A stretch of DNA of 64,000 nucleotides from J054 sp963850255 (GTDB taxonomy: Bacteria > Pseudomonadota > Gammaproteobacteria > Steroidobacterales > GCA-2729495). The stretch spans positions 33,666 through 97,665 of the forward strand of contig CAWKLL010000035.1 of the NCBI GenBank assembly GCA_963850255.1. The letters are read 5' to 3'. The notes below the pieces were generated by a model that saw only the letters and a program-made list of their open reading frames with translations, made no database searches and was not told the origin of the DNA. A program made the translations under genes and the position numbers. Shown here one piece after another: positions 62,831 to 64,000 of this stretch; position 1 is the stretch's first letter, and every line of letters starts with the position of its first letter.

Positions 62831-64000
62831 ATGCGTATCCACTCTGCTGAACTTGTTGAAGAGCGTGGCGAAATGCGCGCCCAGGCTCAGGCTGAGTATG
62901 CCGGCGAAGCTCACAGGCTGTGGTTCTCCCTGCCGCTACCCGAGGGCCGGGAGCTTCTGACCGAGCGTCTGGATGGTTTTGTAGTTGGCCTGTTACTCAA
63001 GGCCATGCAACTCGGTGAGGACATCGATGCCGACGGTGAAATGTCCGCGCGCCTGGTTTACAACCTGAATCACTATGTGGTGCCAATACTGGCCGAACAG
63101 CTGCCGCAATTTAAGCGCGTGCGCATTAAGGCCCGCCATTGCAGTGGGGAGCCGATAAACCAAGGGGCGACGGGGGTAATCACCGGCTTCTCTGCGGGCG
63201 TAGACTCCTTCGGCGTGCTTTACGACCATTCGCGTAAGGATATACCGCCGGGTTATGCCGTAACCCACCTGTTATTTCACAACCTCGGTTCGAACGGAGA
63301 TTTTGGTGGCGAAGACGCCCGCCGGCTGTTCAATCAACGCTATGAGTTGAACAGGGGCTTCCCGGAAGAAATGGGTCAGCCGTTTCTCAAGCTGGATTCG
63401 AATCTAAGTGAGCTGCTACAGATGTCCTTCGAGCAGACCAATCCGATTCGCAGCCTGGCCGGCGTGCTGATGTTGCAGAAGCTGGTGCGGCGTTACTATC
63501 TCGCTTCCTCTTTCCGTTATGCTGATGTCTATATTGCGCCGACCTACGACATCGCCTTCGCCAGTCCGGCCCTGGTGCACTTGCTATCAACGGAAAGCCT
63601 GGACTGCGTGGCCAGCGGTAGCCAGTACACGCGCGTTGAGAAAACACGCCTGATTGCCGAGCTGCCGGCTGCCCGGCGCTGGTTAAATGTCTGCACGACG
63701 GTCGCTGCGCAAGGCCGCAATTGCTCGCGCTGTACCAAGTGCCTGCGCACTATGTTTACCCTGGAGATGCTGGGTCTCGAGCAGTCGTTCAGCGATTGTT
63801 TCGACTGGCAACTCTGGCCGCGGCTGCGTAATCGCTACATCTCGGGTTGGGTCCTGCAACCTGATCAGCTGCCACTAACCCGCGAGATGCAGGAGTACGC
63901 GCGTGCCAGCGGTTATAGATTTACAGTGTGGCAGAGGTTCATGGCTGTGGTATTGCGGGCGACGCCGAACCCGCTACATAAACTGTTTTCTTCACTACGA
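62831..64000 (+). CDS. PP-loop ATPase-like protein (partial, runs off the window)
   Basis: The frame is open from the ATG at 62831 to the last base, giving 390 residues with no stop. A PP-loop-like GFSAGVDSFGVLY (S121-S126) occupies the place of SGGxDS in ATP pyrophosphatases. A zinc-type cysteine cluster C298-x2-C301-x2-C304 (NCSRCTKCLRTM) lies near the C-terminal half, as in QueC-like proteins. The rest, with EMGQPFLKLDSNLSELL and YIAPTYDIAFASPALVHLLS, is not a family I can name. It follows the methyltransferase closely. An adenylating or amidating role on a small molecule or glycan is possible. Confidence 0.7.
   Translation, partial: MRIHSAELVEERGEMRAQAQAEYAGEAHRLWFSLPLPEGRELLTERLDGFVVGLLLKAMQLGEDIDADGEMSARLVYNLNHYVVPILAEQLPQFKRVRIKARHCSGEPINQGATGVITGFSAGVDSFGVLYDHSRKDIPPGYAVTHLLFHNLGSNGDFGGEDARRLFNQRYELNRGFPEEMGQPFLKLDSNLSELLQMSFEQTNPIRSLAGVLMLQKLVRRYYLASSFRYADVYIAPTYDIAFASPALVHLLSTESLDCVASGSQYTRVEKTRLIAELPAARRWLNVCTTVAAQGRNCSRCTKCLRTMFTLEMLGLEQSFSDCFDWQLWPRLRNRYISGWVLQPDQLPLTREMQEYARASGYRFTVWQRFMAVVLRATPNPLHKLFSSLR

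Overview
The window reads as chromosome of a Gram-negative gammaproteobacterium. The evidence is the block yebC-ruvCAB-ybgC-tolQRAB-pal-cpoB-queE-queC, the sucA-sucB-lpdA order, a complete cbb3 oxidase operon, an XrtA-type exosortase, and Wza/Wzc-type polysaccharide export. I cannot name the genus. The window is almost fully coding. It shows no insertion sequence, integrase, phage gene or CRISPR array, and only one RNA gene, tRNA-Lys(UUU).

Layout. (1) 0-13.3 kb is a cell-surface polysaccharide locus: epimerase, CDP-glycerol glycerophosphotransferase-like protein, polyprenyl-phosphate sugar phosphotransferase, GT4 glycosyltransferase, Wzc-like kinase, short Wza-like protein, outer-membrane barrel, O-antigen polymerase/ligase, Wzx-like flippase and a broken glycosidase-like protein. 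(2) 13.4-15.2 kb holds a CPBP membrane protease and a DUF5658-like protein. (3) 15.3-20.9 kb is the 2-oxoglutarate dehydrogenase operon, followed by a small barrel protein. (4) 21.6-31.4 kb is the YebC, Holliday-junction, Tol-Pal and queuosine block, ending at tRNA-Lys. (5) 31.6-39.6 kb is a second surface-polysaccharide region: pyruvyltransferase-like protein, epimerase, RmlC-like epimerase and SAF-type oxidoreductase, then exosortase A and its TPR partner on the other strand. (6) 39.7-44.6 kb has three outer-membrane proteins: an opacity-like barrel, a large TonB-dependent receptor and OmpW. (7) 44.7-52.8 kb is ccoNOQP, a small unknown membrane protein, ccoGHIS and a probable terminator. (8) 52.85-64.0 kb is the least ordinary part: two convergent paralogous membrane proteins, then a one-direction run of cupin, amidohydrolase-like protein, acyl-CoA synthetase, DsbA/HCCA-isomerase-like protein, a Tat-exported molybdopterin enzyme of the ethylbenzene/DMS dehydrogenase type, a bilin-reductase-like protein, a methyltransferase and a PP-loop protein that runs off the end.

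The best candidate for something undescribed is region 8. A lone type II DMSO-reductase-family catalytic subunit lacks its usual iron-sulfur, heme b and chaperone genes. It sits instead against a protein that I align by eye with ferredoxin-dependent bilin reductases, but which lacks the PcyA catalytic His and Asp. The amidohydrolase upstream has lost its metal-binding HxH. I infer a catabolic or modification pathway for an unknown, possibly cyclic, substrate.

Quality warning. Seven genes (glycosidase-like, tolB, cpoB, queC, pyruvyltransferase-like, SAF oxidoreductase, ompW) are broken by single-base slips, and most of the slips lie between 28.1 and 35.5 kb. Because tolB and queC are housekeeping genes and the protein sequence continues correctly in another frame each time, sequence error is more likely than gene decay. 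I list these genes as one interval each, typed pseudogene.
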